In this document: piece after piece, positions 17,645 through 26,774 of the stretch
How the letters are laid out: every line of letters begins with the position of its first letter
Position numbering within the stretch: position 1 is the stretch's first letter
Source of the DNA: Flavobacteriales bacterium UBA2619
Lineage (GTDB): Bacteria > Bacteroidota > Bacteroidia > Flavobacteriales_D > Sanyastnellaceae
Assembly: GCA_002339135.1 (NCBI GenBank)
Contig: DDJR01000048.1
Span: 29,787-93,786, forward strand
Direction: 5' to 3'
DNA: 64,000 nt
Program-made: the position numbers and the translations under genes
The notes under the pieces: model-generated
What the model was told of the DNA's origin: nothing
What the model saw: the letters and a program-made list of their open reading frames with translations, nothing else
Databases searched by the model: none

Positions 17645-20600
17645 TTAGTTGTTTTCCTCGGTTACAGTGTCACAGTGGTAGTGGGTCCGCATGGCCTCGG
17701 ACGGAATTTTTAGTTTTCCTGGTGGTTGGCTATTCCCGTCTGCTATCATTTTCTTCGTGAGACGAGCGCGTTCTACACGGTTGGCATCCCTCAGATTTTT
17801 GTCGAGTTCTAAACTATAAAGACACTCCCCTTCAACATAGGTCCTGATGGCTTGAGCGCTCATGCTTAGCGGGTTGTCATCCCACATAACAAAGTCTGCA
17901 TCTTTACCCACCTTAATGGATCCAGTCATGTGATCAATATGCAAAAGTTTTGCCGGATTGAGGGTTACGAACTTGAGAGCTTCTTCCTCAGAGACCCCTC
18001 CATACTTGACCGATTTTGCAGCCTCTTGGTTAAGTCTACGTGCCATCTCAGCATCATCGCTGTTGATGGCAGTTGTAATTCCCTGTCCGTGCATTACAGC
18101 AGCATTATAGGGAATGGCATCCTTGACCTCGTATTTGTAGGCCCACCAGTCGCTAAAAGTCGATCCCCCTGCGCCATGTTCTTTCATCTTGTCTGCAACT
18201 TTATAGCCTTCGAGAATGTGTGTGAAGGTATTCAGGCGAAAATTCATTGAGTCTGCAACGTGCATCAACATATTGATCTCGTCCTGTCTGTAGCTGTGAC
18301 AAGTTACAAAACGTTCCTCCCGCAAAATTTGAAGCAAAACGTCGAGTTCTAAATCATGCCGGGGCTCTACTGGGCCAAGCCCTGCTTTAAGATCGCGCTT
18401 CTTGGTGTTGGAAAGTTCATGTCTGTAGGTGATAAAAGACTCCCCGTATTCACGAGCCCGGATAAAGAGATCGTAAAAAACCTGCTCGACACCCATCCTA
18501 GATTGAGGAAAACGTATCTTCTGTGCATCTCCCCAATTGCTCTGCTTTACGTTCTCTCCAAGAGCGAACTTAATAAAGGGAGTCGCTCCATCATATAGAA
18601 GCTCCGTGGGCAGTGAACCCCAACGGAATTTAACAATTGCACTTTGGCCACCTATTGGGTTTGCCGATCCATGGAGAAGTTGAGCGCATGTTACACCTCC
18701 CGCGAGTTGTCGGTACATATTTACATCCTCGCTATTCAAAGAGTGTCCTATCCATACTTCTGCGCTGCTCGCCTGAGTTGCCTCATTAACACCTCGCTCG
18801 ATTGCGATGTGAGAGTGCTCATCTATAATGCCCGGGGTAACGTGCATGCCTCTCCCATCAATTTCTTCAACAACAACATCAGAACCCAAGAAATCGCTCA
18901 CATTGAGCCTCGCTCCTACTGCAGAAATTTTACCGTTGTAAATCAACACGTCTGCATCCACTAAAACACCTTCTGCTTCACAAGTCCAAACCGTCGCGCC
19001 TCGAACGACTACCGAGTTCTGAAAAGCACGTTCTTGTGCAGCCTTTGCAGGGGATCCGTAAGCTGTGAAAGGGTAAATAACTTCCCCAAGAGATTCTTTA
19101 TTCCCCGTGAGTGAGTCTAGAACTTCAGAAATCGCTTCTGAAAGAGGTTCTGATGAATCAACTTTGACTGCACTCCAAGAAGTCCACTCTCCGTTTGGCA
19201 TCATGGCTTTTCCTTCCCAAATTCTACTGTCCATCCACACATTTCCAGTTAAGCGTATGGGACCTTCCTCAGAATCAAATCCCAAAACAATGGTTCTGTT
19301 GTCAAGTGAAATTGACACTTTCTGATCTGTGGTGTCGTTAATGATGTGGGTCGCTTTAACATTTTCTGTTACAACTATGTGCTTGATTTCATCGCCATAT
19401 CCACCCAGTGAAATGTCATAATCTCCTGAAATATCAATGGCATCTCGGTCGAGCATAATCGTTGGAACCCCACTTACCCAGTGCTCTACAAGCTGTGTTT
19501 GTGAGTCGAAGATAGGTCCATCTGAAACAATGATGTTCGCGCGAAGCCCCGGTCGGATCGCACCCACGACATCCGAAACCCCCATCAATGAGGCTGGAAG
19601 TGCTGTCATCGATCTGAGCGCAATGTCAACAGGGAGGCCACGTTGCACAGCGATACGCACGGCGGGAAGAAAATCTGAAGGGCTCTTTAATCCGTGAGCG
19701 GTAAGGCAAAACTCGATGCCTGAAGCATGCAAGATTGAGGCATTGCTAGGAGCCAATTCCCAGTGCTTTAATTCTGTTAGTGAGATAAATCGAGCTAAAA
19801 AAGGATCGCTAAGATCATAAGCTGTCGGGAATTTTACCGGGACAATTAATGTCACGCCTGAATTTTTTATCGCTTCGGACCTCTGATAGCTGTCTCCTCC
19901 TCCAAGGTGAAGATAATCTAGGTTAAATTCATTTGCGATGACTTCCGCTCTGAGTATATCTTTCCATGAACCTGAAGAGAAAATAGAGGGGAGTTCTGCG
20001 TTTGAGTTAAAAGCTTCGAGAGATAGATTGGTGCCACCAGAGAGGCCACGGGGAGAAGCTTCAGCATACCAAGAGGCGTCAAGGTGGGTTTGGCGCAAGA
20101 GAGCTGTAGCTCCCATAAGCGAGCCCGGATAGGACTGTCGCGAAGATCCTTTTCGAAAACTAAAATGGGTAGCCGCTAGTGGACGAAGCATCGATTCGCG
20201 GGCATCATCAATAGGCATGACAAGCGCGCCAGAGCCTCGAACAATTCCGTCTGGAACATGAGTAAGGACAGCCCCAAATCCTGCTTCACGAAGTGCTTTT
20301 GCAGCTTTAGGATCGGGGATAAATTTCTCGAAGGCATCTATTTCTGGACGAACAGACTGATTCCAACCGTAGGCACCCTTGATTGTGGTTTCGTATTGCG
20401 GAGTTCGTGACCATTCTGAAGGCTTGACCTCAGGAAGTCCATAAGATGAATGAAGGTCCACAAAAGAAGGATACAAATGATACCCCGTAAGGTCAAGTCT
20501 GACGACAGCTCCCGTGACCGGGGAATTCAATGCCTCCGTTGCAGATTGCACATCGAGAATCTCACCTCGAAACATTACAACGGTAGCGTCTTTGAGAACC

Positions 20601-20770
20601 GTTGATGCATCAACGTGAACTGTTGCATGATCCAGCACTGTTTTGACAAGCTGTTTGTCAAGGGTTCCGTTGGAAGGGAAAGTGGAAGAAGATGGTGTTT
20701 GGGCTAACGTGATGCTGAAAAAAAGACCGGCAAAAATGACGGTGAAAAAAGCTTTGAGGATGTTGAGCAT
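17645..20770 (-). CDS. Secreted tandem amidohydrolase (imidazolonepropionase-like), about 1041 residues
   Basis: Two amidohydrolase units in one chain after a signal peptide (MLNILKAFF...SITLAQ). The first unit (to about 580) is decayed: its metal motif reads YPSFVDLHSS, with only one of the two His. The second unit looks active: PGIIDEHSH (His652, His654), a likely carboxylated Lys742 in GENVKQSN, His825 in TCHSYRQDE, His851 in FTHILEGY and Asp905 in INSDDAE. It probably hydrolyses cyclic amides or peptides in the periplasm; the substrate is unknown. The frame extends to a TTG at 20791, but the ATG at 20770 gives a cleaner signal peptide. It is translated just ahead of the 439-residue partner. 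Confidence 0.87.
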   Translation of the reverse strand: MLNILKAFFTVIFAGLFFSITLAQTPSSSTFPSNGTLDKQLVKTVLDHATVHVDASTVLKDATVVMFRGEILDVQSATEALNSPVTGAVVRLDLTGYHLYPSFVDLHSSYGLPEVKPSEWSRTPQYETTIKGAYGWNQSVRPEIDAFEKFIPDPKAAKALREAGFGAVLTHVPDGIVRGSGALVMPIDDARESMLRPLAATHFSFRKGSSRQSYPGSLMGATALLRQTHLDASWYAEASPRGLSGGTNLSLEAFNSNAELPSIFSSGSWKDILRAEVIANEFNLDYLHLGGGDSYQRSEAIKNSGVTLIVPVKFPTAYDLSDPFLARFISLTELKHWELAPSNASILHASGIEFCLTAHGLKSPSDFLPAVRIAVQRGLPVDIALRSMTALPASLMGVSDVVGAIRPGLRANIIVSDGPIFDSQTQLVEHWVSGVPTIMLDRDAIDISGDYDISLGGYGDEIKHIVVTENVKATHIINDTTDQKVSISLDNRTIVLGFDSEEGPIRLTGNVWMDSRIWEGKAMMPNGEWTSWSAVKVDSSEPLSEAISEVLDSLTGNKESLGEVIYPFTAYGSPAKAAQERAFQNSVVVRGATVWTCEAEGVLVDADVLIYNGKISAVGARLNVSDFLGSDVVVEEIDGRGMHVTPGIIDEHSHIAIERGVNEATQASSAEVWIGHSLNSEDVNMYRQLAGGVTCAQLLHGSANPIGGQSAIVKFRWGSLPTELLYDGATPFIKFALGENVKQSNWGDAQKIRFPQSRMGVEQVFYDLFIRAREYGESFITYRHELSNTKKRDLKAGLGPVEPRHDLELDVLLQILREERFVTCHSYRQDEINMLMHVADSMNFRLNTFTHILEGYKVADKMKEHGAGGSTFSDWWAYKYEVKDAIPYNAAVMHGQGITTAINSDDAEMARRLNQEAAKSVKYGGVSEEEALKFVTLNPAKLLHIDHMTGSIKVGKDADFVMWDDNPLSMSAQAIRTYVEGECLYSLELDKNLRDANRVERARLTKKMIADGNSQPPGKLKIPSEAMRTHYHCDTVTEENN

Positions 20771-20860
20771 TAGACGCGAAATAGATTGCAAAATAGAAGG
20801 CCAAGTTAATGACTGCAGGAGTAACTTGCACTAGCAATCTAAAGCATCTATCAAAAAACC

Positions 20861-21505
20861 ATGGCAAGCAAAAAATTTCCCACCACTGTTTATGCTGAAA
20901 TGACACCAAATCCTGCGACAATGAAATTCGTTGTGGATAGAAAACTGGTTTCTGGATTACACCAACTTGATTTTCAGAATTTGAAAGAGGCTCAAGTTTG
21001 TGCTCCTCTTGCAGCTGAACTTTTTAATTTTCCTTTTGTTGTGGGCGTATTTATCAGTGGAGAAATTGTTTCTGTCACGAAAGATGAATCTCTGGGCTGG
21101 GAGATGATTGTGATGCAGCTCCGGGAATACATCCGAGAGTGGCTCGTGGATCATGAATTCGCCGTGGAGGAAGATAAAATATCACATCTTTCTGAATTTA
21201 CTGCTGTCGCTGACCAGGAAGGAAATACAGAGGTTTCAATAGAAAAACTGATTGAAGCTAAGGACATATCCCCATCGGAGTTCGACGAGCAAATAGGAGA
21301 ACTCCTCAGCGAATATGTTCGACCTGCTGTCGAGCAAGATGGAGGCGCCATCGATTTTGTTGGGTTCAAGGACGGTGTTGTTTATGTTCAATTGCGAGGT
21401 GCATGCGCAGGCTGCCCCTCTTCTACAGAAACGTTGAAGGGCGGCATAGAATCACTTTTAACTTCAAAAATTGAAAGTGTGAGTGAGGTTGTTGCAATTG
21501 CCTGA
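20861..21505 (+). CDS. Nfu-type iron-sulfur cluster carrier (NifU C-terminal domain)
   Basis: 214 residues. The N-terminal Nfu_N domain (about 8-95, VYAEMTPNPATMKFVVDRK) is followed by a NifU-like domain (about 140-214) with the cluster-binding pair Cys182 and Cys185 in GACAGCPSSTETLKGGI. Two molecules hold a 4Fe-4S cluster between them and pass it to target enzymes, downstream of the SUF machinery. The suf operon lies about 18 kb away at 30-39 kb. The gene stands alone, divergent from the amidohydrolase pair across 90 bases. Confidence 0.95.
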   Translation: MASKKFPTTVYAEMTPNPATMKFVVDRKLVSGLHQLDFQNLKEAQVCAPLAAELFNFPFVVGVFISGEIVSVTKDESLGWEMIVMQLREYIREWLVDHEFAVEEDKISHLSEFTAVADQEGNTEVSIEKLIEAKDISPSEFDEQIGELLSEYVRPAVEQDGGAIDFVGFKDGVVYVQLRGACAGCPSSTETLKGGIESLLTSKIESVSEVVAIA

Positions 21506-21580
21506 CCACATCAAAACTGAACGTAAACGAGCTTTCTAGCTGAGGTCAACCTAACGGCAACAAACACGATGTGATTTTTC

Positions 21581-21588
21581 TATCTTTA
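21581..21588 (+). promoter_or_regulatory. -7-like element four bases before the phosphatase-like gene
   Basis: TATCTTTA, one base from TAnnTTTG, ends four bases before the ATG at 21593, the same spacing seen at aspS and lysS. Confidence 0.42.
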
Positions 21589-21592
21589 GACG

Positions 21593-23671
21593 ATGAAATC
21601 CTATGCCCTCATATTCAGCGTTTTGCTTTGTTTTATCTCTTCGTTTCTGTTAGCCCAAACCCCATCGTCCCACGTCCTTGTAATCGGAATCGATGGCGTA
21701 AGATCTGATGCTCTTACTGCGGCAAGTACACCCAACCTAGACGCACTTGTGAGTGAAGGTGTGTATAGTCCTGACGCTCTCAACGACGACATTACCATTA
21801 GCGGTCCAGGTTGGTCAGATATTCTATGTGGGGTTCGTTCAGACAAGCACCTTGTTGTTGACAATGGTTTTTCCGGCAACAATTACGTTGACTATCCATC
21901 ATTTTTTCAGAGAATTGAAAACACCTATTCGAATGTAAACACTGTGTCTATATGCCATTGGGCACCTATTAACGACTATATCGTAGGGACAGATGCTGAT
22001 GTGATTGTGAACGTAGGGTCGGACAATGAAGTGCGTGATTGTGCTTTAAATCAATTAGAAAACTACGATCCCCACGCGATGTTTATTCATTTCGACGATG
22101 TCGATTATGCGGGACATAGTTATGGGTTCAGCCCAGATGTTCCTCAATATATTTCTTCCATTGAAGAGGCAGATTCTCAGGTAGGTGAGGTGTTGTCAGC
22201 GTTGTATTCTCGACCGAATTACGCTCAGGAAGATTGGCTTATCATCGTCACTCACGATCACGGAGGTCAAGGGTATGGCCATGGAGGGACATCGCTTGAG
22301 CACAGAAACGTCAGTTTTATCGCTTCTGGTCTTACCATTCCTACTCAGCTTGTCGAAAAAACAATCCTTGATATTATCCCCCCTCCTGTGAACTGCCTCG
22401 GAGGAGATGGAACAGAACTTTTCTTCGCAAATAACACAAATGTAAGCGTGCTTTCTACAGGATATTTAGATGCCGTAGTAGAGCAAGATTTTTCTGTTGA
22501 GATAAGAGTCCGAACAACTGAGACAAATGATGTTGCTGTGATTGGCAACAAGGATTGGGATTCTGGGCTTAATCCAGGTTTCGTGTTTTCATTTGAATAT
22601 CCCAACGGACCATCATGGAAAGTAAATGTGGGAGATGGATCATCCAGAGCAGATGCAAACGGTTCCTCTGGAATTGATGATGGTCAATGGCATACTCTAT
22701 CTGCAACATTTAATCTTGACGGAATGATGCGCCTGTATACTGATGGGGTATTCGTCTCTGAAGAAGATATGTCAGGTGTTGGAAATCTGAACACCGCATC
22801 AGGGCTGATGTTGGGTGCAGACTTAAACGGAGCATACCAATACAACGGAAGTCTCGCAGAAGTCAGGATTTGGGAAACGCTGCTCAGCGACGAAGAGATT
22901 TCTGCCTGGGCATGCTCCCCTGTTGACTCGAGTCATCCCAAATGGAGCAGCCTTGCGTCGTATTGGAAAATGGATGACAACGACGATTACCTTTCAAATA
23001 GCAGTGTTAGCAATCCATTTCTGGATGCCTCTGTAAACGGGGCGACATGGCAAATCGCTGATGCGACCATCCTGTATGATTATTCTGAAACACCACGACT
23101 GGTTGATGTTCCAGTTACCGCGATGACGCACTTAAATATGGCTATTTTGCCAGAATGGGATCTTGATGGAATCTCTTGGGTTGGCGCTTGTGCTGTCACC
23201 GATATCAGCTTAGGAACAACCTCCTCTTGCATCTCTGCAACTAATTTTTACACTCAGGAAATACACCTTTCTCTTGTAAACCCACCTTCCTCAGGTTTAA
23301 TTACTGTAAATGAACAAACTTTCATGCTCGGGGAAAACAACACCTCGGGTCTTCCTGGTCAAGGCATCTTGGCCACGCTGACATTGGATTTTCTGGTTTC
23401 TGATGGCATGCCTGTTGATATAAACATCACCTTTCTAGAAGATGTGGGATGTGGAACTTCATTCCCCGAGTTTTTTGTGGCCCCCTCTCAGTGTTCTTGC
23501 CTCAATGACGTAAATGGTGATGGGTTAATTAATGTGGGCGATATTCTTCATGTTTTGGCAGAATTCGGTTGCACATTTGAATGTACCGCTGACTCAACAT
23601 CTGATGGCAGCGTCAACGTAACCGATTTGCTTTCTATCCTAACGGAGTTTGGCCAGGTTTGCGAAAACTAA
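21593..23671 (+). CDS. Secreted alkaline-phosphatase-superfamily protein with LamG and dockerin-like domains
   Basis: 692 residues. Signal peptide 1-21 (SSFLLAQ). The catalytic domain (about 25-260) shows the type I phosphodiesterase pattern: HVLVIGIDGVRSD (Asp34), ISGPGWSDILCG with Ser70 as probable nucleophile, FDDVDYAGHSYG and VTHDHGG. A LamG-like sandwich (about 275-440) follows, then a beta domain, then a C-terminal pair of calcium-loop repeats (DVNGDGLINVGD and DSTSDGSVNVTD, each before an LxxLxEFG helix), like a type I dockerin. It lacks a T9SS sorting domain. It may cleave phosphodiesters outside the cell. Its 3' end overlaps the opposing DUF1501 gene by 38 bases. Confidence 0.85.
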   Translation: MKSYALIFSVLLCFISSFLLAQTPSSHVLVIGIDGVRSDALTAASTPNLDALVSEGVYSPDALNDDITISGPGWSDILCGVRSDKHLVVDNGFSGNNYVDYPSFFQRIENTYSNVNTVSICHWAPINDYIVGTDADVIVNVGSDNEVRDCALNQLENYDPHAMFIHFDDVDYAGHSYGFSPDVPQYISSIEEADSQVGEVLSALYSRPNYAQEDWLIIVTHDHGGQGYGHGGTSLEHRNVSFIASGLTIPTQLVEKTILDIIPPPVNCLGGDGTELFFANNTNVSVLSTGYLDAVVEQDFSVEIRVRTTETNDVAVIGNKDWDSGLNPGFVFSFEYPNGPSWKVNVGDGSSRADANGSSGIDDGQWHTLSATFNLDGMMRLYTDGVFVSEEDMSGVGNLNTASGLMLGADLNGAYQYNGSLAEVRIWETLLSDEEISAWACSPVDSSHPKWSSLASYWKMDDNDDYLSNSSVSNPFLDASVNGATWQIADATILYDYSETPRLVDVPVTAMTHLNMAILPEWDLDGISWVGACAVTDISLGTTSSCISATNFYTQEIHLSLVNPPSSGLITVNEQTFMLGENNTSGLPGQGILATLTLDFLVSDGMPVDINITFLEDVGCGTSFPEFFVAPSQCSCLNDVNGDGLINVGDILHVLAEFGCTFECTADSTSDGSVNVTDLLSILTEFGQVCEN

Positions 23672-24959
23672 CCTCTTGCATAGGGCCACCATTTTGAGAT
23701 GACATGTTCATGAACCCAATGGGTTGGTCCGAACTTGCAGTGTAAAAATTTTTTAAATTGGGGAAGATGTCTGTCAATGATGAGGTAGGGACACCCATCC
23801 ACAACGCGAGTTCAGCAAAATATGAATCCGTAGAAATTTCTGGTATGACGATGTTTTTATCTATTACACGATCGGCTTGAAGGTCAAGAGAAGGTACTTT
23901 TCCAAAGATCTGACTCCCGTTTACAGCCCCTCCGAAAACCAAAGAATGTCCACCCCATGCATGATCGGTCCCACTGCCTTGAGAGGTAATCGTTCTTGCG
24001 AAGTCTGAGATTGTGAAGGTCGTTACCTTTTCTGTTGTGCCCAATTCAGCCATTGCCTGATAAAAAGATCCGATTGCTCCACTTAAAAGAGAAAGCACAT
24101 TGTTGTGGTTGTTGAGGAGCTCCTCATGGGTGTCAAACCCACCAAGTTTAACGTAATATGTTTGCCTTTCCATTCCTAAGCTCCCAGATACGGCGATACT
24201 CTGAGCGACCCTTTTCATCTGATTAGAAATATCTGTGTCCGCGAATTGTGTTGTGAGAGGTGTCAGGTTATCGATCGCTGAAGTGTAACCGTCAGGTTGG
24301 TTTGAAGGAGAAAACCCATCTGTTTGATGTTCTGCTTGCCAGAGATTTGTCCCTAAAAAAGACAGGTTCATAGACAGCTCTTGGTTCGTGTTTCCAGAAG
24401 TGAGAATATCCGCAACCTTTCTTCCCCAACCATTTTCCGTTCTTGACTGAGGAACTGAAGTATGCCAATGTTTGGATTGATCTGAGTGCGACATCAACCC
24501 CAAAGGCAGATTTGCTGTACCTGCTAAAATTTGGCGCTTAGAAACTGGTTCTACGAGGGTTCCGACATTTGAAATTACCGCAGCGTTTCCAGAGTTAAAT
24601 AAATGAGCGACTTCTGGCATCGCTGGGTGCAGGCCGTAGCTTATTCCATCTGGATCCGTATAATTGAGCGGGATAAGATCTCCACAAGGCAACGCCAAAT
24701 GAGATCGTGAATCAGCGTACACATCATAGGGGTCTGAAGAAGTTGGAACCACCATGTTGTATGAATCATTCCCCCCAGCTAAAAGGACACACACAAGCGC
24801 TCTGTAGTCATCTGGTTGAGAAGGGGGCGTGAGTGAATTCACCATCCCTAAGCTGTTAAAAGACGAAAGAAATGCAGCAGAACCTACCGCTGCACAACCT
24901 GTTGTACCGATAAATGTTCTCCTTGAAATGTGTCTCTTGGTTGACTTCTTAACTGACAT
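23634..24959 (-). CDS. DUF1501 family secreted protein
   Basis: 441 residues with a twin-arginine-like signal (KRHISRRTFIGTTGC) and then the DUF1501 domain: YRALVCVLLAGGNDSYNMVVP, RSHLALP, YGLHPAMPEVAHLFNSGNAA and DHAWGGHSLVFGGAV. The fold belongs to the alkaline phosphatase superfamily; its function is unknown. In Bacteroidota it is normally paired with a DUF1800 gene, which is absent here; upstream instead is a T9SS cargo gene, 77 bases away. The last residues (NMSSQNGGPMQEVSFRKP) overlap the opposing gene. Confidence 0.9.
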   Translation of the reverse strand: MSVKKSTKRHISRRTFIGTTGCAAVGSAAFLSSFNSLGMVNSLTPPSQPDDYRALVCVLLAGGNDSYNMVVPTSSDPYDVYADSRSHLALPCGDLIPLNYTDPDGISYGLHPAMPEVAHLFNSGNAAVISNVGTLVEPVSKRQILAGTANLPLGLMSHSDQSKHWHTSVPQSRTENGWGRKVADILTSGNTNQELSMNLSFLGTNLWQAEHQTDGFSPSNQPDGYTSAIDNLTPLTTQFADTDISNQMKRVAQSIAVSGSLGMERQTYYVKLGGFDTHEELLNNHNNVLSLLSGAIGSFYQAMAELGTTEKVTTFTISDFARTITSQGSGTDHAWGGHSLVFGGAVNGSQIFGKVPSLDLQADRVIDKNIVIPEISTDSYFAELALWMGVPTSSLTDIFPNLKNFYTASSDQPIGFMNMSSQNGGPMQEVSFRKPGQTPLG

Positions 24960-25036
24960 GTAGATGACTTTTAAATGATATAATCAGGTGAGAAAATCAA
25001 CTGAAGTAACGAAAGCGCTTTTTTAAATCACAAGAA

Positions 25037-26704
25037 TTAGTTCAAGATAATTCTTCTGTATGTCGGTGTTTCAGATTGTGTGTTTAACTGAAAGATGTAC
25101 GCTCCTCTTGGCAGTTCACTCACATCGAGTGTTGTTTCGTTTTGTAATGAGCACCTTCGAACCAACCTCCCCGAATTGTCTCTCACAAATAGTTCTGCTG
25201 ATTGAATTCCGTTTTGAAGAACAACCGTGACATTTGAAGAAGCAGGAGATGGGAAAACTACAAATGACCCATCTTCGACTTCATCGATTGAGACCGCAGT
25301 AATGTCTATGGTGAGACAGACCTCATCGCCTGAGCATCCTCCGTTGTTCGTCTCCGTAACACACAACGAGCCTGCTCCACCTCCCCACCAGGAGACATTG
25401 ACGTCTGACGTTCCTTCTCCGTCAGTAACATCTCCACTTGTACTCACCCAGTCGTAAGTGCTTCCCGATGTGCTAGGGTAAGAATAGGAAAAAAGGATGT
25501 TCGCTGTAGGGTTAACTTCTCCTGAAATGGAAAACAGAGTGATGTAATTGCACAAAGATGCATCAGGGAGTGCATTTGGAGAATAGTTACAAGCTTGTGA
25601 ATCGTCGCACCCAAATCCTTGACATTCACATGAGCCAGCTTGTATCGCGTCATTTGCAGTATTCTCATCACCGTCATCGCAGGAGTCTCCAGGCAAGATG
25701 CACGTTGAATCATTGATTGTAGCCTCAAAGTCATAATTACATGCTTCGGGATTCATACAGCCCGCGCATGACAAATACTCACATGAACCTTCATCATTAA
25801 TAGTGGCCTCAAAATCATAATTACATGCTTCAGGATTCATACAGCCAGCACATGATAAATACTCACATGAACCATCATCAAGTGTTGCACCCGAATCGAA
25901 GTTACAAGACAAATCATCCGTACATCCATAACATGAATAATCACATCCACCACTTCCGTCTGTAGCTTCTGGATCAAAGTTGCATGCAGTTAAGTCGATG
26001 CAACCTATAATCTCTAGCTCATCACATATCCCGTCGTCGTCTGAGTCATTTACACATTCTCCATTGTTGTATAGATGCGAGACCTCTAACAAGTCGGGAC
26101 ATACCGTGTCAATGTTTGTTTGTTCACCGCCGACAAATGACTGCAAGCACGTTTGCAGCGACCAATCACCACAAGTCGTCACTTGAGCTATGAGGATTTT
26201 CAGATCGTCACCAGCAACAGCGTTTTCAGGAGAACCGACCATATAAACTGAACCATTGTCAAATACAGCTGAACAAATACCAGTTGCGGTAGGCATTCCA
26301 ACTGTGGAAGGTAAAATGCCTGGATCATCACTGCTGGTCATCCCTATGGTCCAATATGTGTCATATTCCATCTCTGGAAAAACGGGCCAAAACAAGGATG
26401 AGTTTGAAGCATCCATCGACATTGATGTCGCAACCGGGTCGTGACATCCGCAAGGGGCATCGATAAACATCTCTGGAGTCCCAAGAGCTCCAACATCAGA
26501 ATAAAGTGCACTCAGAATATCCTCAGGATTTGTAAAATTCGCATAGACCTTATAGGTTCCAAAAAACTGCAAAGCATTTCCTTCTTCAGTAAAAACAGTG
26601 TCCAGTTCGAATGTATACTCCGTAAACTGAGCATGTAGGTTGAAGGAAATGAAAGTTAGTGAGAAAAGAAAAAGAGCAGGTAGGGCTTGCAGATGGTGTT
26701 TCAT
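25037..26704 (-). CDS. T9SS type A cargo protein with Cys-rich ACNY repeats
   Basis: 555 residues. Signal peptide 1-26 (ISFNLHAQ). The N-terminal 200 residues are not recognised. Residues 235-385 hold about five Cys-rich units of the type C-x5-ACNYxxxAT-x-n-DGSCEY, seen in many secreted Bacteroidota proteins, two of them nearly identical. Residues 482-555 are a T9SS type A sorting domain (VVFPSPASSNVTVV, GRLVRRCSL, LPRGAYIFQL, ending YRRIILN). The protein is thus exported by T9SS and attached to or released from the surface. Binding partner and role are unknown. Confidence 0.87.
   Translation of the reverse strand: MKHHLQALPALFLFSLTFISFNLHAQFTEYTFELDTVFTEEGNALQFFGTYKVYANFTNPEDILSALYSDVGALGTPEMFIDAPCGCHDPVATSMSMDASNSSLFWPVFPEMEYDTYWTIGMTSSDDPGILPSTVGMPTATGICSAVFDNGSVYMVGSPENAVAGDDLKILIAQVTTCGDWSLQTCLQSFVGGEQTNIDTVCPDLLEVSHLYNNGECVNDSDDDGICDELEIIGCIDLTACNFDPEATDGSGGCDYSCYGCTDDLSCNFDSGATLDDGSCEYLSCAGCMNPEACNYDFEATINDEGSCEYLSCAGCMNPEACNYDFEATINDSTCILPGDSCDDGDENTANDAIQAGSCECQGFGCDDSQACNYSPNALPDASLCNYITLFSISGEVNPTANILFSYSYPSTSGSTYDWVSTSGDVTDGEGTSDVNVSWWGGGAGSLCVTETNNGGCSGDEVCLTIDITAVSIDEVEDGSFVVFPSPASSNVTVVLQNGIQSAELFVRDNSGRLVRRCSLQNETTLDVSELPRGAYIFQLNTQSETPTYRRIILN
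25703..25870 (-). repeat. In-frame 84-bp tandem duplication (28 residues)
   Basis: Two adjacent copies of 84 bases encode residues 279-306 and 307-334 of the T9SS protein; each begins SCEYLSCAGCMNPEACNYDF. Over the first 65 bases the copies differ at about five sites, mostly synonymous. The copies are far closer to each other than to the flanking repeat units, which points to recent expansion. Confidence 0.85.
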
Positions 26705-26774
26705 TGAAAGGGATGTTTTTAAAGCTTACAAGTTAAGAAACTGAAGGGAAATATCTAAAATAAAAATCGATCGA

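Noticed and set aside
20782..20841. TAGATTGC and GCAATCTA, an 8-bp inverted repeat around the nfu/amidohydrolase gap
   Set aside because: The arms are 44 bases apart with nothing regular between them; such a pair can occur by chance.
21593..23671. Dockerin-like tail as evidence of a cellulosome
   Set aside because: No cohesin, scaffoldin or glycoside hydrolase is present in the window; the catalytic domain is phosphatase-like.
25703..25870. Short tandem repeats that could suggest a CRISPR array
   Set aside because: The repeats are adjacent, 84 bases long, in frame and encode Cys-rich protein units; there are no spacers.
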